DNA from: Thermoanaerobaculia bacterium
Lineage (GTDB): Bacteria; Acidobacteriota; Thermoanaerobaculia; UBA5066
Assembly: GCA_022071945.1 (NCBI GenBank)
Contig: JAJVIN010000014.1
Location: forward strand, 62,001-126,000
Length of the DNA stretch: 64,000 bases
Direction of reading: 5' to 3'
Below, piece after piece: positions 18,601-25,531 of the stretch. The translations under genes and the position numbers were made by a program. The stretch's first letter is position 1. Every line of letters starts with the position of its first letter. The notes under the pieces are model-generated. The model searched no databases. It saw only the letters and a program-made list of their open reading frames with translations, and was not told where the DNA came from.

Positions 18601-18821
18601 TGGTTCAGCCGTCCGGCCGCCCTCGCTTCGCGGCGGAATCTCTCGAACGAGACCGGATCCGAGATCCCCTCCAGGAGGAACTTGATGGCCACGAGACGCC
18701 CCATCTCCTCGTGGCGGGCTTCGAAGACGGCGCCTCTCCCACCCACTCCGATCCTGCGGAGGAGCCGGTACCGGCCGTCCAGAAGGTCGCCGGCCTTGCG
18801 TCTCAGTTCCGAGCCTTCCAT
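15624..18821 (-). CDS. Ser/Thr protein kinase fused to AAA-type ATPase and TPR domains
   Basis: A 1065-residue cytoplasmic chimera. Residues about 15-275 are an intact PknB-type kinase: glycine loop RIGVGGRGAVFEA, Lys in VAIKFL, HRDLKPANVLL, DFGLASL and VGTPHFMSPEQ. Residues about 315-600 are a STAND/AAA ATPase with Walker A GEPGSGKTTL and Walker B LILVLEDLHWAD. The rest is alpha-helical with TPR-like repeats. Proteins of this layout act as signal-responsive regulators, often of secondary metabolism or stress in Myxococcota, Acidobacteriota and Actinobacteria (family knowledge). It is monocistronic, with about 200 bp upstream. Targets are unknown. Confidence 0.9.
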   Translation of the reverse strand: MEGSELRRKAGDLLDGRYRLLRRIGVGGRGAVFEARHEEMGRLVAIKFLLEGISDPVSFERFRREARAAGRLNHPNVVVVHDFVRHAGCEPYLVMELCDGGSLADELSRTGKASFRRTVQVVGAVSSALTAAHDVGIVHRDLKPANVLLHGDVVKVADFGLASLSSDEESAPGLTGDHAVGTPHFMSPEQASGLSVDGKSDIYSLGVIAFQMLTGALPFDAPGVLQVLMKHVGEPAPSPRSIAPEIPEAASNAILRCLEKNPANRYESASEFARALSSALIGPRAGTEVQTRPTPALTLIGQKASLPEPGGSEPIGRERQLSAIRTRFEDALGGRGGYVLISGEPGSGKTTLIEAFLARETATRPELLTAVGRCSEHFGGGEAYLPFLEIAGRLLNKLEEGRVSGFLRTLAPTWCRHLPALAGESRNEAPGFVAQERMPREMTDFLAVLSTIRPLILVLEDLHWADASSVDLLAYLARRIGEMRLLVLATYRRSDVEVARHPLRQILRGFSASGSISAEISPQPFSQSEVERFVARELGVTVVDPEIVRFVHKRTEGNPLFVLNVLRHLRSLGAILTDGWLARPARPLSELSEEVPDGINGVILSRLERLDEADQRLLSVASVQGESFDSNLVAAALSLDELEVEDRIDRLCRIHQLVEPAGELELPDGTATSAFRFVHAFYQDALYDSIPPKRKAAWHQAIGLLLSSRHARAAETVAATLAVHFERSRDWPRAIEALERAADAAAGKSPRETGPLLLRAVQLAPRLSAESQLRERTRLLTRLARHLSEAAEIIGDAGLYEQGEKAASEALELDPGGAHVPEAQTTLGLIRLERGENLRALAAFRAVLKAHPAHAPAHSGLAYLYKNTGLWEKCLEEQAEAGKADAAFTHSIPRLSVLIYQDRFEDAHAEIDALLASRPRYSHFNYWKGIVHYYEGKRAESREWIRRGYELDPDNAIARGVLAFSLAHSGDRGEAERLLAQAEPGAQADGTFTYWIAKVRAALGDLEGAVSWVGKAEALGYWNAPWIKRDRALSRLHGLPSFAARLESIEERHEMFRAFVEASAP

Positions 18822-19003
18822 CGCCTGCGTGCTCTCCCCGGCCCCGTGTCACGCGGGGAGCAGGCAGGGCCGCAGGGCCCGACCGCGCTCGCGTGCCTTG
18901 GGGGCGGGAATCGCCAGGCAACTATAGCCGTGCCCGCGAAAGACGAGCAGGTTCGAGCCGCGGCCGGAAGAGCGAGGGGGAAGACGCCCGGGACGAAAGG
19001 CCC

Positions 19004-19022
19004 GGCGGGGACCTGCCCCGCC
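19004..19022 (-). terminator. GC-rich hairpin after the GAF/winged-helix gene
   Basis: A perfect 7-bp stem, GGCGGGG/CCCCGCC, around a 5-nt loop, one base past the stop codon of the minus-strand gene ending at 19024. A short CTTT follows rather than a real U-tract, so termination efficiency is uncertain. Confidence 0.45.
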
Positions 19023-19023
19023 C

Positions 19024-20400
19024 TCAGGTATCCCGCTCCTCGAGCACGATCTCGGAAGCGAGTTCCAGCCGGAAGCGTCCTCTCTTGACGGGGACGAGGG
19101 TCACATCCGGACAGCGGTCCTCGAGCCGCTTGCGCAAGAGGACGAGCCGGCTCTCGAGGTTGTCCTTGTAAGCCGGGAGGCCGAGCGAGGGATCCATCCG
19201 CAGCTCCATGTTTCCGAACTCGGATCGCCCCTCTTTCTGATGGGCTGAAAGGAGGCGCCAGAGAATCCTCGCGGGAACGTTCCTGACGAGGTACTCGCCG
19301 TCGATGAAGACGCAGTCCTCTCCCCTGTAGTAGACGAAGGTCCGTCTCGGGCGTGCCGCGGGGGCCACGTGTCGAGGCGTGGCCTCGGGAACCTCGGCCT
19401 CGGATTCCGGCGAGTCCGAGAACCGGTCGATGCCGATCGCGACCTGGTTCGCGATGACCTCCAGATAAGGTTCGTGCCAGTCGGAGAAGGCGAGGGGCTC
19501 TCGGCTCTCGACGGCCAGGACTCCCAGCAACCGGTCCCCGACCACGAGCGGGAGGGCGAGCTGGCTCTCGGCATCGGGCAGTCCCGGAAGAGGCACCTCC
19601 GGCCGCAGGGACGAGGCGTCCCCGGTCTCGGCGACACGCCCCCGGATGGCTCGGCCATAACGGAGGAGGGTGTCGACTCCCGTCAGACGGAGAGGCGCGC
19701 GCCGCTCTGCCACGGTTCCGATCAACCCGGCCCCCAGGGGGACTTCCGCCCCGATGCCGCTGGTCCCGTAGCCGTGGCTCGCGATCGTCACGAGGGTCTT
19801 CGTGCCCTCCTCGAAAAGGAGGATCATCGAGTGCCGGAACCGGAAGAGCTCGTCGAGGGCGGCCAGAACGTCCTGCAAGAGCGCCTCGAGGTCGGGCGAC
19901 CGGTTGAGGCGGCAGGACACGAGCGAGAGCGCGCGCAGCTCGCTCAAGGGACCCGCGGCCACGGGCTCGGCGCAGGCCTCGCCGGCGGGTCTCTCGTCGA
20001 GGAATCCCTCTTCCTTGCGAGCCCAGAGGACTTCACAGATGTCGGCGGAGCGGAGCTTGAAGACTCCCGCCATCCCGCTGTGAGACGCAATCACCTGGAT
20101 CCGCGCCGCCATGGCGTCGAAGAGAGGCCCCTCGGTCTCGGAGCGGACGTACTTGAGGCCGAGGTGATAGGCCTCGTAGGTGACCGGATCCCAGAGCTCG
20201 ACGCGCGCGAAGGGGTTCTCGTCGAAGTTCCGCCGCGTCTTGTTGAAGAACTGGCACGAGATGGCAACGTGCCGGGAGTCCACGTAGTGGACCTGGCTGA
20301 GGAAGGTGACGTTGGGCGTGCCGTCCCTGGCGCAGGTCGCGATGACACAGGGGATGATCCCCTGCAGGCAGCGGCGGATCTCCTCGAGGCGCAGGCTCAT
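19024..20400 (-). CDS. FMN-binding split-barrel (PNPOx-like) + GAF + winged-helix regulator
   Basis: A 458-residue three-domain protein. Residues about 1-135 are a pyridoxamine-oxidase-like FMN split barrel (VIATCARDGTPNVTFLSQVHYVD, FFNKTRRNF). Residues about 155-315 are a GAF domain (LEALLQDVLAALDELF, PLGAGLIGTVAERRAPLRL, LALPLVVGDRLLGVLAV). Residues about 355-450 resemble an OmpR/PhoB-type winged helix: RILWRLLSAHQ, then DNLESRLVLLRKRLED, then VKRGRFRLEL as the wing. The ATG at 20400 overlaps the stop of the preceding PNPOx gene (ATGA), so both are made together. I infer a one-component flavin/redox sensor that binds DNA; the 11-bp repeats upstream of the operon are the obvious candidate site. 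DNA binding is not proven from sequence. Confidence 0.72.
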   Translation of the reverse strand: MSLRLEEIRRCLQGIIPCVIATCARDGTPNVTFLSQVHYVDSRHVAISCQFFNKTRRNFDENPFARVELWDPVTYEAYHLGLKYVRSETEGPLFDAMAARIQVIASHSGMAGVFKLRSADICEVLWARKEEGFLDERPAGEACAEPVAAGPLSELRALSLVSCRLNRSPDLEALLQDVLAALDELFRFRHSMILLFEEGTKTLVTIASHGYGTSGIGAEVPLGAGLIGTVAERRAPLRLTGVDTLLRYGRAIRGRVAETGDASSLRPEVPLPGLPDAESQLALPLVVGDRLLGVLAVESREPLAFSDWHEPYLEVIANQVAIGIDRFSDSPESEAEVPEATPRHVAPAARPRRTFVYYRGEDCVFIDGEYLVRNVPARILWRLLSAHQKEGRSEFGNMELRMDPSLGLPAYKDNLESRLVLLRKRLEDRCPDVTLVPVKRGRFRLELASEIVLEERDT

Positions 20401-20894
20401 GCCCCCCTCGAACCGGCGAATCGGGCGCCGGCCTCGGGTCCGGGAGTCTGCTCGAAGACTTCCCTGATCTCGATGATGAGCGCCCGGCAGGGCCAGCGGT
20501 TCTTCCGGCGGATCGCCTCGCGGGCCATCCCGACCGACTCCACCTGGTAGAAGAAGCCGTTCATGCACGACTCGACGGTCTCCTTCTCGGCCGCCGTGGC
20601 GCTCCGCATCTCGACGCAGCGGCCCTTCAGCTGGACGGCGCGGTGCATCAGGACTTCCTCCATGACGACGGCGATGGCGGAGTTGCCGGCGATGTTCTCG
20701 AAGGTCTCCTTCCCGGTGGCCTCGGGGACGAAGACGGTGAGGAGGTGCGTGAGAGGGTCGTACGAGAAGCCGACGCCCGTCGCGCAGGCGGGGAAAAGAC
20801 TTTCATCCCGCGTCCCGACGGCGATGGCGACCAGGCCGCGGAGGACGCGCGTGAGGGCGGGAGGACCTCCGAGCACGGCGCGGGAGTATGACAC
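20397..20894 (-). CDS. Pyridoxamine 5'-phosphate oxidase-like FMN-binding protein
   Basis: A 165-residue single-domain split-barrel protein with a GTG start. Recognisable elements are the N-terminal strand pair, LTHLLTVFVPEATGKETFENIAGNS (FMN-site region) and LKGRCVEMRSAT. Such proteins bind FMN, F420 or heme and often act as general stress or redox proteins; lack of the full PdxH motif set argues against a true PNPOx. It is the first gene of a two-gene operon with the PNPOx-GAF-winged-helix protein, and divergent from the MBL gene at 21027. The tandem half-sites at 20906-20949 lie directly upstream of its start. Confidence 0.75.
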   Translation of the reverse strand: MSYSRAVLGGPPALTRVLRGLVAIAVGTRDESLFPACATGVGFSYDPLTHLLTVFVPEATGKETFENIAGNSAIAVVMEEVLMHRAVQLKGRCVEMRSATAAEKETVESCMNGFFYQVESVGMAREAIRRKNRWPCRALIIEIREVFEQTPGPEAGARFAGSRGA

Positions 20895-20905
20895 GCCGCA
20901 CAGAC

Positions 20906-20949
20906 CTTAAGAAACTCTTAGGGTTTCGCTAAGAACTACTTAGGTGGCG
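20906..20949. promoter_or_regulatory. Four tandem half-sites with 11-bp period (candidate operator)
   Basis: Four consecutive 11-mers begin CTTAAG, CTTAGG, GCTAAG and CTTAGG at 20906, 20917, 20928 and 20939. The core yTTArG/CTAAG recurs at exactly 11-bp spacing, one helical turn, in an AT-rich island within otherwise GC-rich DNA. Direct repeats of this spacing are the hallmark of OmpR/PhoB-family sites. They lie 12 bp from the GTG of the PNPOx gene and about 80 bp from the MBL start, in a position to control both. Confidence 0.6.
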
Positions 20950-20972
20950 TCCGAGCGCGCGCGGCCGCACCT

Positions 20973-21023
20973 TTTCTCCTGTCAGGCGGCGAGCCGCCCG
21001 AGACGAGAAAGAGACAGGAGAAA
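20973..21023 (+). promoter_or_regulatory. Stem-loop masking the Shine-Dalgarno of the MBL gene
   Basis: TTTCTCCTGTC at 20973-20983 is perfectly complementary to GACAGGAGAAA at 21013-21023, which contains the AGGAG ribosome-binding site of the ATG at 21027. A second hairpin, GGCGGC/GCCGCC (20985-20998), sits inside the loop. The 11-bp pairing would hide the site in the mRNA leader, so translation is probably controlled by a protein, ligand, temperature or processing. The pairing is directly visible; the regulatory use is inferred. Confidence 0.65.
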
Positions 21024-21026
21024 GCC

Positions 21027-21833
21027 ATGACGGCCATCAACACGACCCTTCGCCTCCACGACGACATCACCCTGATCCAGCAGGCGGAACCGGTGCCCGG
21101 GAAGGGGTTCCTTCCCGTCCACTCGTACCTGATCTCGGGCGCTCAGCCGGTCTTGATCGACACCGGGGTCATCCGGGAGAAGGACGCCTTCATGGCGGCG
21201 CTGGAGTCGGTCATCGACCCGGCCGATCTCGCCTGGATCATCCTCACTCACCCCGACTCCGACCACGTCGGCGCTCTTCCCGAGCTCCTCGAGCGCGCGC
21301 CCAACGCCCGGCTGGTCCTTAACTGGATTTCGACCGGGAAGCTCTCGGCCATGATGCCGCCGCCGATGCCGCGGGTCACCTGGGTGAATCACGACGAGTC
21401 CCTGGCTGCCGGAGACAGGGTCCTTCACTTCGTGAGGCCGCCCATGTACGACTGTCCCTCGACCGTGGCCGTCTTCGATTCGAAGACCCGGACCCTCTTC
21501 AGTTCCGATGCGTTCGGAGCGTTCGTGCCCGTCCTGACGACGCACTTCGCCGACCAGGTGGCCGAGTTCGCCCTCGAGGGGATGTCCACGTTCTGTCGCG
21601 CCAACTCGCCCTGGATCTCGGAAACGCAGCCGGACCGCTACCTCGCGACGCTCAAGTCCCTTGACTCTCTCGAGCCCTCGTGGGTTCTCTCCGGTCATTT
21701 TCCGGCCGTTTCCCGGCGCGAGGCCAAGACGCTCTTCGCTCGCGCCGCCCGGCTGCCGGAGGAAGGCCGGGTCCCCGCGCCGACCCACCAGGCCCTGACG
21801 GCCATGCTCGCGTCCCTCGCCAGGGCCGCCTGA
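21027..21833 (+). CDS. Flavodiiron/ODP-like metallo-beta-lactamase-fold protein
   Basis: A 268-residue MBL-fold protein resembling the diiron domain of flavodiiron proteins and the oxygen-binding ODP proteins, without a flavodoxin domain. The first metal motif is THPDSDHVG (HxDxDH), the bridging Asp region LFSSDAFGAF is typical of flavodiiron proteins, and SGHFPAV supplies the last His. At the position of the second conserved His (usually in MLHWPD) it has MYDCPS, so one ligand is Asp or absent. A likely role is O2, NO or peroxide binding or reduction with an external flavin partner, and the divergent FMN proteins are candidates. Translation looks controlled by the leader hairpin. Confidence 0.78.
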   Translation: MTAINTTLRLHDDITLIQQAEPVPGKGFLPVHSYLISGAQPVLIDTGVIREKDAFMAALESVIDPADLAWIILTHPDSDHVGALPELLERAPNARLVLNWISTGKLSAMMPPPMPRVTWVNHDESLAAGDRVLHFVRPPMYDCPSTVAVFDSKTRTLFSSDAFGAFVPVLTTHFADQVAEFALEGMSTFCRANSPWISETQPDRYLATLKSLDSLEPSWVLSGHFPAVSRREAKTLFARAARLPEEGRVPAPTHQALTAMLASLARAA

Positions 21834-21845
21834 GCGAGGGAAGCG

Positions 21846-21926
21846 ATGAACGCCCTGCCCGCCTTCTCGCTCTTGGTCCTGCTCCCGGTCTGTCTGTCTT
21901 CCCTCGTCGCGTGTTCCCCGCGCTGA
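21846..21926 (+). CDS. 26-residue lipoprotein-like peptide
   Basis: A short frame begins 12 bp after the MBL stop, preceded by GAGGGA at a good distance from the ATG. The product is one hydrophobic segment (FSLLVLLPVCLSSL) ending in a lipobox, LVAC, with only SPR after the acylated Cys. It would be a minimal lipoprotein of entericidin-like size, or a decoy/leader peptide. It shares the transcript with the MBL gene, ahead of the hairpin at 21967. Its length makes the call tentative. Confidence 0.5.
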   Translation: MNALPAFSLLVLLPVCLSSLVACSPR

Positions 21927-21966
21927 CGGTTGTCCCTGCCGCGATGCGGACTCCTACCTCGATGAC

Positions 21967-21999
21967 CCCTCGCCTCCGTCCCGGGACGAGGGGCGAGGG
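21967..21999. terminator. Bidirectional-type hairpin between convergent genes
   Basis: CCCTCGCC and GGCGAGGG enclose an inner palindrome CGTCCC/GGGACG, giving a long interrupted stem between the plus-strand MBL/lipoprotein genes and the convergent histidine-kinase gene. There is no strong U-tract on either side. Confidence 0.5.
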
Positions 22000-22024
22000 A
22001 AGGGGCTTTCGGGAGGGCCTTGCG

Positions 22025-24115
22025 TCAGCGGGTCTCGGCGGCAAGGACCCGCGCGGTTTCGAGGACCTCGCGAACCTTCGTGGCCAGCTCCATCACGCTG
22101 AAGGGCTTCTGCACGAACTGGATCCCGTCATCGGCCAGTCCGCGCCGGGCGATGACCTCCGCGGGATAGCCCGAGATGTAGAGAGATCTGATCCCCGGCT
22201 GAAGGGACTGGATTCTCGCGGTGAGGTCGCGGCCGTTCATCTCGGGGATGACCACGTCCGTGATGAGAAGGTCGATCTTGTCCGAATGTTCCCTGGCGAT
22301 CTGGATGGCCTCACCGGGGCGCGATGCGGCGAGAACCGTGTACCCGAGCTTCTCGAGCAGGGCGCGCTCGAGTTTGAGAATGGCGACCTCATCCTCGACG
22401 AGGAGCACCGTCTCGCGCCCCGTCGGAACGTCTCCCACGCGGTTCTTCGGGGCAACCGGGAACTCCCTGCCCAGGTAGCGAGGAAAGTAGATGGAAAAGG
22501 CGGTTCCCTTCCCGGGTTCGCTCGTGACATCGATGAATCCCTCGTTCTGGCGGACGATGCCGTAGACAGTCGCCAGCCCAAGGCCGGTGCCCGAGCCCTT
22601 CGTCGAGAAGAAGGGTTCGAAGACGTGTTCCAGCGTGTGGCGGTCCATGCCACAGCCGTCATCCGCGACGCGGAGGACGACGTGATCCCGGTCTTTCAGG
22701 TCGCAGGGAACCACTGCCGGGACTTCGCCGCGAGGGACTCTGGCGGTCTCAATCTGGATGTGTCCGGGCCCTTCGATGGCGTCTCGCGCGTTCACGCACA
22801 GATTCGCGAGGATCTGGTCGACCTGTGTCGGGTCGAGCTTGACGGGCCACAGGCCCGGGTCTGGACGCCAGGAAAGCTCGATCTCCTCGCCGATGAGGCG
22901 GTCGAGCATCCGGAGCATCCGCTCGATGGCGGCGTTGAGGTCGAGGACCTTGGGAACCACGGTTTGCCTTCGCGCAAAGGCAAGGAGCTGCTGTGTCAGC
23001 GCGGCTGAGCGCTCGGCGGCGGCCCGGATCTCGAGGAGGCCGGCGTGGAGCGCGCTTTCTGTGTCGACGAGGGGCAGCGCCTCCTCCGCGTGGCCGAGGA
23101 TGACGGACAGCATGTTGTTGAAGTCATGGGCGACGCCGCCGGCGAGCCGCCCTATCGACTCCATCCGCTCCGCCGTCACCACCCGGTCCTGAAGTTTCAG
23201 CTTCTCCTCGTTGGCGCGTTTTCGCTCCGCGACATCCCACGCGAGGTCGGCGAGGGACGTGGCCGTCTCGATGTCGTCCTCGCGGTAGGGGGCCGGCTTG
23301 TTGCCGACTCCCAGCACGGCCGTGATCTTGCCGTGCCGGAAGACGGGCACCACGAGCTCCCGGATGACGGGGGCGTGGCCTTCGGGGAGCCCCTTGCGGT
23401 TTTTCGCCGTGGCGTAGTCGTTGTGGACGACCGCCCTGCGCTCCCGGATGCACTCCGCCCAGATTCCAGCCTTCTCGACGGCGTAGTGCAGGCCGGCTCC
23501 TTCGGCCGTGCACATCTTTTCGATGGTGTTCGTCGACCACGCCTGGAGCCACAGGGTGTTCTCGTCGGGCTCCACGAAGTGATAGAAGCCGACCTGGCTT
23601 CCCGTCAGGCTTTCGGCCTCGTCCAGAGTCCGGCGCAGGAGCTCGGCGAGCGTGCTGGTTTCGGCGAAGGCCATCAGCCGTAACCGGGCAGCCAGAACCT
23701 CCTCGGACTGCTTCCGCTTCGAGATATCCCGGATGAAGGCCGCGACACGGCCTCCGGCGGGGTCGACGGAAGTGCTCACCTCGACATCGTAGACGTGGCC
23801 GGATTTTGCACGATGACGGGACTCGAAGCGGTCCGCCCCCGTCTCCAGGAGCCTGCGCAGGTGTGCCCGTGTCTCCTCGGGGGATTCGACGGCCTCGAGA
23901 TCGGCGATGGAGAGGCAGAGCAACTCCTGCCGGGTGTATCCGCTCATCTGGCAATAAGCGTCGTTGACGTCCAGAAGCCGGCCGTCTTCTCCGATGAGCC
24001 AGAAGCCATCGAGCGACGTACGCAGGAGATGGGCATAAAGTCCGGCGCCCCGGGGCTCCTCGAGTGCCGCCCCCGCATCGCATCCAGGGGATGAAGAGCC
24101 ACCCTCGCAGCGCAT
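22025..24115 (-). CDS. Soluble hybrid histidine kinase (PAS-GAF-HisKA-HATPase-receiver)
   Basis: A 696-residue cytoplasmic kinase with no membrane segment. The start at 24115 has a GGAGG 8 bp upstream. Order of domains: PAS (about 35-140, LLRTSLDGFWLIGEDGRLLDVNDAY), GAF (about 150-315), HisKA with the His in GVAHDFNNMLS, HATPase_c (DDGCGMD, GTGLGLATVYGIV) and a C-terminal receiver with its Asp in LLITDVVIPEMNG. Such hybrids relay phosphate to a separate phosphotransfer protein or regulator; none is adjacent. It is convergent with the MBL locus. The signal is unknown. Confidence 0.92.
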   Translation of the reverse strand: MRCEGGSSSPGCDAGAALEEPRGAGLYAHLLRTSLDGFWLIGEDGRLLDVNDAYCQMSGYTRQELLCLSIADLEAVESPEETRAHLRRLLETGADRFESRHRAKSGHVYDVEVSTSVDPAGGRVAAFIRDISKRKQSEEVLAARLRLMAFAETSTLAELLRRTLDEAESLTGSQVGFYHFVEPDENTLWLQAWSTNTIEKMCTAEGAGLHYAVEKAGIWAECIRERRAVVHNDYATAKNRKGLPEGHAPVIRELVVPVFRHGKITAVLGVGNKPAPYREDDIETATSLADLAWDVAERKRANEEKLKLQDRVVTAERMESIGRLAGGVAHDFNNMLSVILGHAEEALPLVDTESALHAGLLEIRAAAERSAALTQQLLAFARRQTVVPKVLDLNAAIERMLRMLDRLIGEEIELSWRPDPGLWPVKLDPTQVDQILANLCVNARDAIEGPGHIQIETARVPRGEVPAVVPCDLKDRDHVVLRVADDGCGMDRHTLEHVFEPFFSTKGSGTGLGLATVYGIVRQNEGFIDVTSEPGKGTAFSIYFPRYLGREFPVAPKNRVGDVPTGRETVLLVEDEVAILKLERALLEKLGYTVLAASRPGEAIQIAREHSDKIDLLITDVVIPEMNGRDLTARIQSLQPGIRSLYISGYPAEVIARRGLADDGIQFVQKPFSVMELATKVREVLETARVLAAETR

Positions 24116-24288
24116 CGAGGTCCCTCCGTGCTCGAGAGGTGATCCTGAGATCGATCGCACCGGCCTGCCTTCGAACGGATCGCCGGTGAAATCCGGCCGG
24201 AAAATGTTATCAGACGGCCCTTTTCCGGCCGGCGGCGCCCCTCCGGTCCTCGGGGCCGCGAGCCCTTTGTCGCAAGGCCCCCGGAATG

Positions 24289-24328
24289 GTCCGCGGGGAG
24301 GCTGCACCGGGGCCGGCCTCCCGCGGAC
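24289..24328 (-). terminator. Strong GC hairpin after the alcohol dehydrogenase gene
   Basis: GTCCGCGGGGAGGC (24289-24302) pairs with GCCTCCCGCGGAC (24316-24328) with a single bulge, just beyond the minus-strand stop at 24337. No U-tract is present, so it may stabilise a 3' end rather than terminate by itself. Confidence 0.5.
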
Positions 24329-24336
24329 TACCCCCG

Positions 24337-25386
24337 CTACTTCAGCGAGGCCATGTCAATCGAGAAGCGGTACTTCACGTCACTCTTGAGCATCCGTTCA
24401 TAGGCTTCGTTGATCTTCTGCATCGGGATCACCTCGACGTCGGAGACGATGCCGTGCTCGGCGCAGAAGTCGAGCATCTCCTGCGTCTCGCGGATGCCGC
24501 CGATGAGGGACCCGGCCAGGCTCCGGCGCTTGAAGATCAGCTGGAAGACGGCGGGAGACGGGTGCGGGTGCTCGGGAGCCCCGACGAGGCACATCGTGCC
24601 GTCCCGCCTGAGCAGGCCCAGAAACGGGTCGAGGTCGTGAGAGGCGGCGACCGTGTTGAGGATGAAGTCGAAGCTCCCGAAGTGCCGGGCCATCTCGTTG
24701 GGGTTCTTCGAGATCACGACGGAATCCGCTCCGAGCCGCCTGGCGTCTTCGGCCTTGCCCGGGCTCGTCGTGAACAGGACCGTCTCGGCGCCGAGGGCGT
24801 GAGAGAACTTCACTCCCATGTGACCGAGGCCCCCGAGCCCGACGATGCCGGCTTTCTTCCCCTTACCCACGTTCCAGTGCCTGAGGGGGGAGTAGGTCGT
24901 GATGCCGGCGCACAGGAGCGGCGCGGCCCCCGCCGGATCGAGATTCGACGCGACCTTCAAGACGAAGTCCTCGTCCACGACGATCGCGTTCGAGTAGCCC
25001 CCGTAGGTCATCTTCCCCGTGTGCTTGTCTGTGCTGTTGTAGGTGAAGACCATCTCGGTCTGGCAGTACTGCTCCAGTCCCTCGCGGCAATCGGGGCAGG
25101 TCCGGCACGAGTCGACGAGGCAGCCGACGGCGGCCGTGTCTCCGGCGGCGAACTTCGTGACCGAGCTGCCGACGCGGCGGACGCGTCCGAGGATCTCGTG
25201 TCCGGGGACGACCGGGTAGACGGTCCCCTTCCATTCGTTGCGGGCGGTGTGCAAGTCCGAGTGGCAGACGCCGCAGTAGAGGATCTCGATCTCGACGTCC
25301 CTTGGACCCGGTTCGCGGCGTTCGAAGTGGAACGGCTCGAGGGGAGCCGTTGCGGAATGGGCGGCGTAGCCGACGGCCTTGGTCAT
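24337..25386 (-). CDS. Zinc-dependent NAD(P) alcohol dehydrogenase (YahK/cinnamyl-ADH type)
   Basis: A 349-residue medium-chain dehydrogenase. Catalytic zinc ligands are in CGVCHSD and GHEILGRV, structural zinc cysteines in CRTCPDCREGLEQYC, and the dinucleotide site in GIVGLGGLGHMGVKF. It interconverts aldehydes and alcohols. I start it at the ATG at 25386, which follows AAGGAG, rather than six codons upstream. It lies on the same strand as the Rieske oxygenase gene 145 bp upstream and could detoxify an aldehyde product of it; that link is only positional. Confidence 0.93.
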   Translation of the reverse strand: MTKAVGYAAHSATAPLEPFHFERREPGPRDVEIEILYCGVCHSDLHTARNEWKGTVYPVVPGHEILGRVRRVGSSVTKFAAGDTAAVGCLVDSCRTCPDCREGLEQYCQTEMVFTYNSTDKHTGKMTYGGYSNAIVVDEDFVLKVASNLDPAGAAPLLCAGITTYSPLRHWNVGKGKKAGIVGLGGLGHMGVKFSHALGAETVLFTTSPGKAEDARRLGADSVVISKNPNEMARHFGSFDFILNTVAASHDLDPFLGLLRRDGTMCLVGAPEHPHPSPAVFQLIFKRRSLAGSLIGGIRETQEMLDFCAEHGIVSDVEVIPMQKINEAYERMLKSDVKYRFSIDMASLK

Positions 25387-25531
25387 GGAGGGGACTCCTT
25401 TCAACCTGCGGGAATGAAGAGGCGGCGCCTGGCCGCTCCCAGGTCTCTCTACTGACGAGAGGCCTCTGACGGATTCTCCACCCGAAGAGTGACGGGAGAG
25501 GCTTCGCGCGATCCCTCTGCGAGACCGCCCT

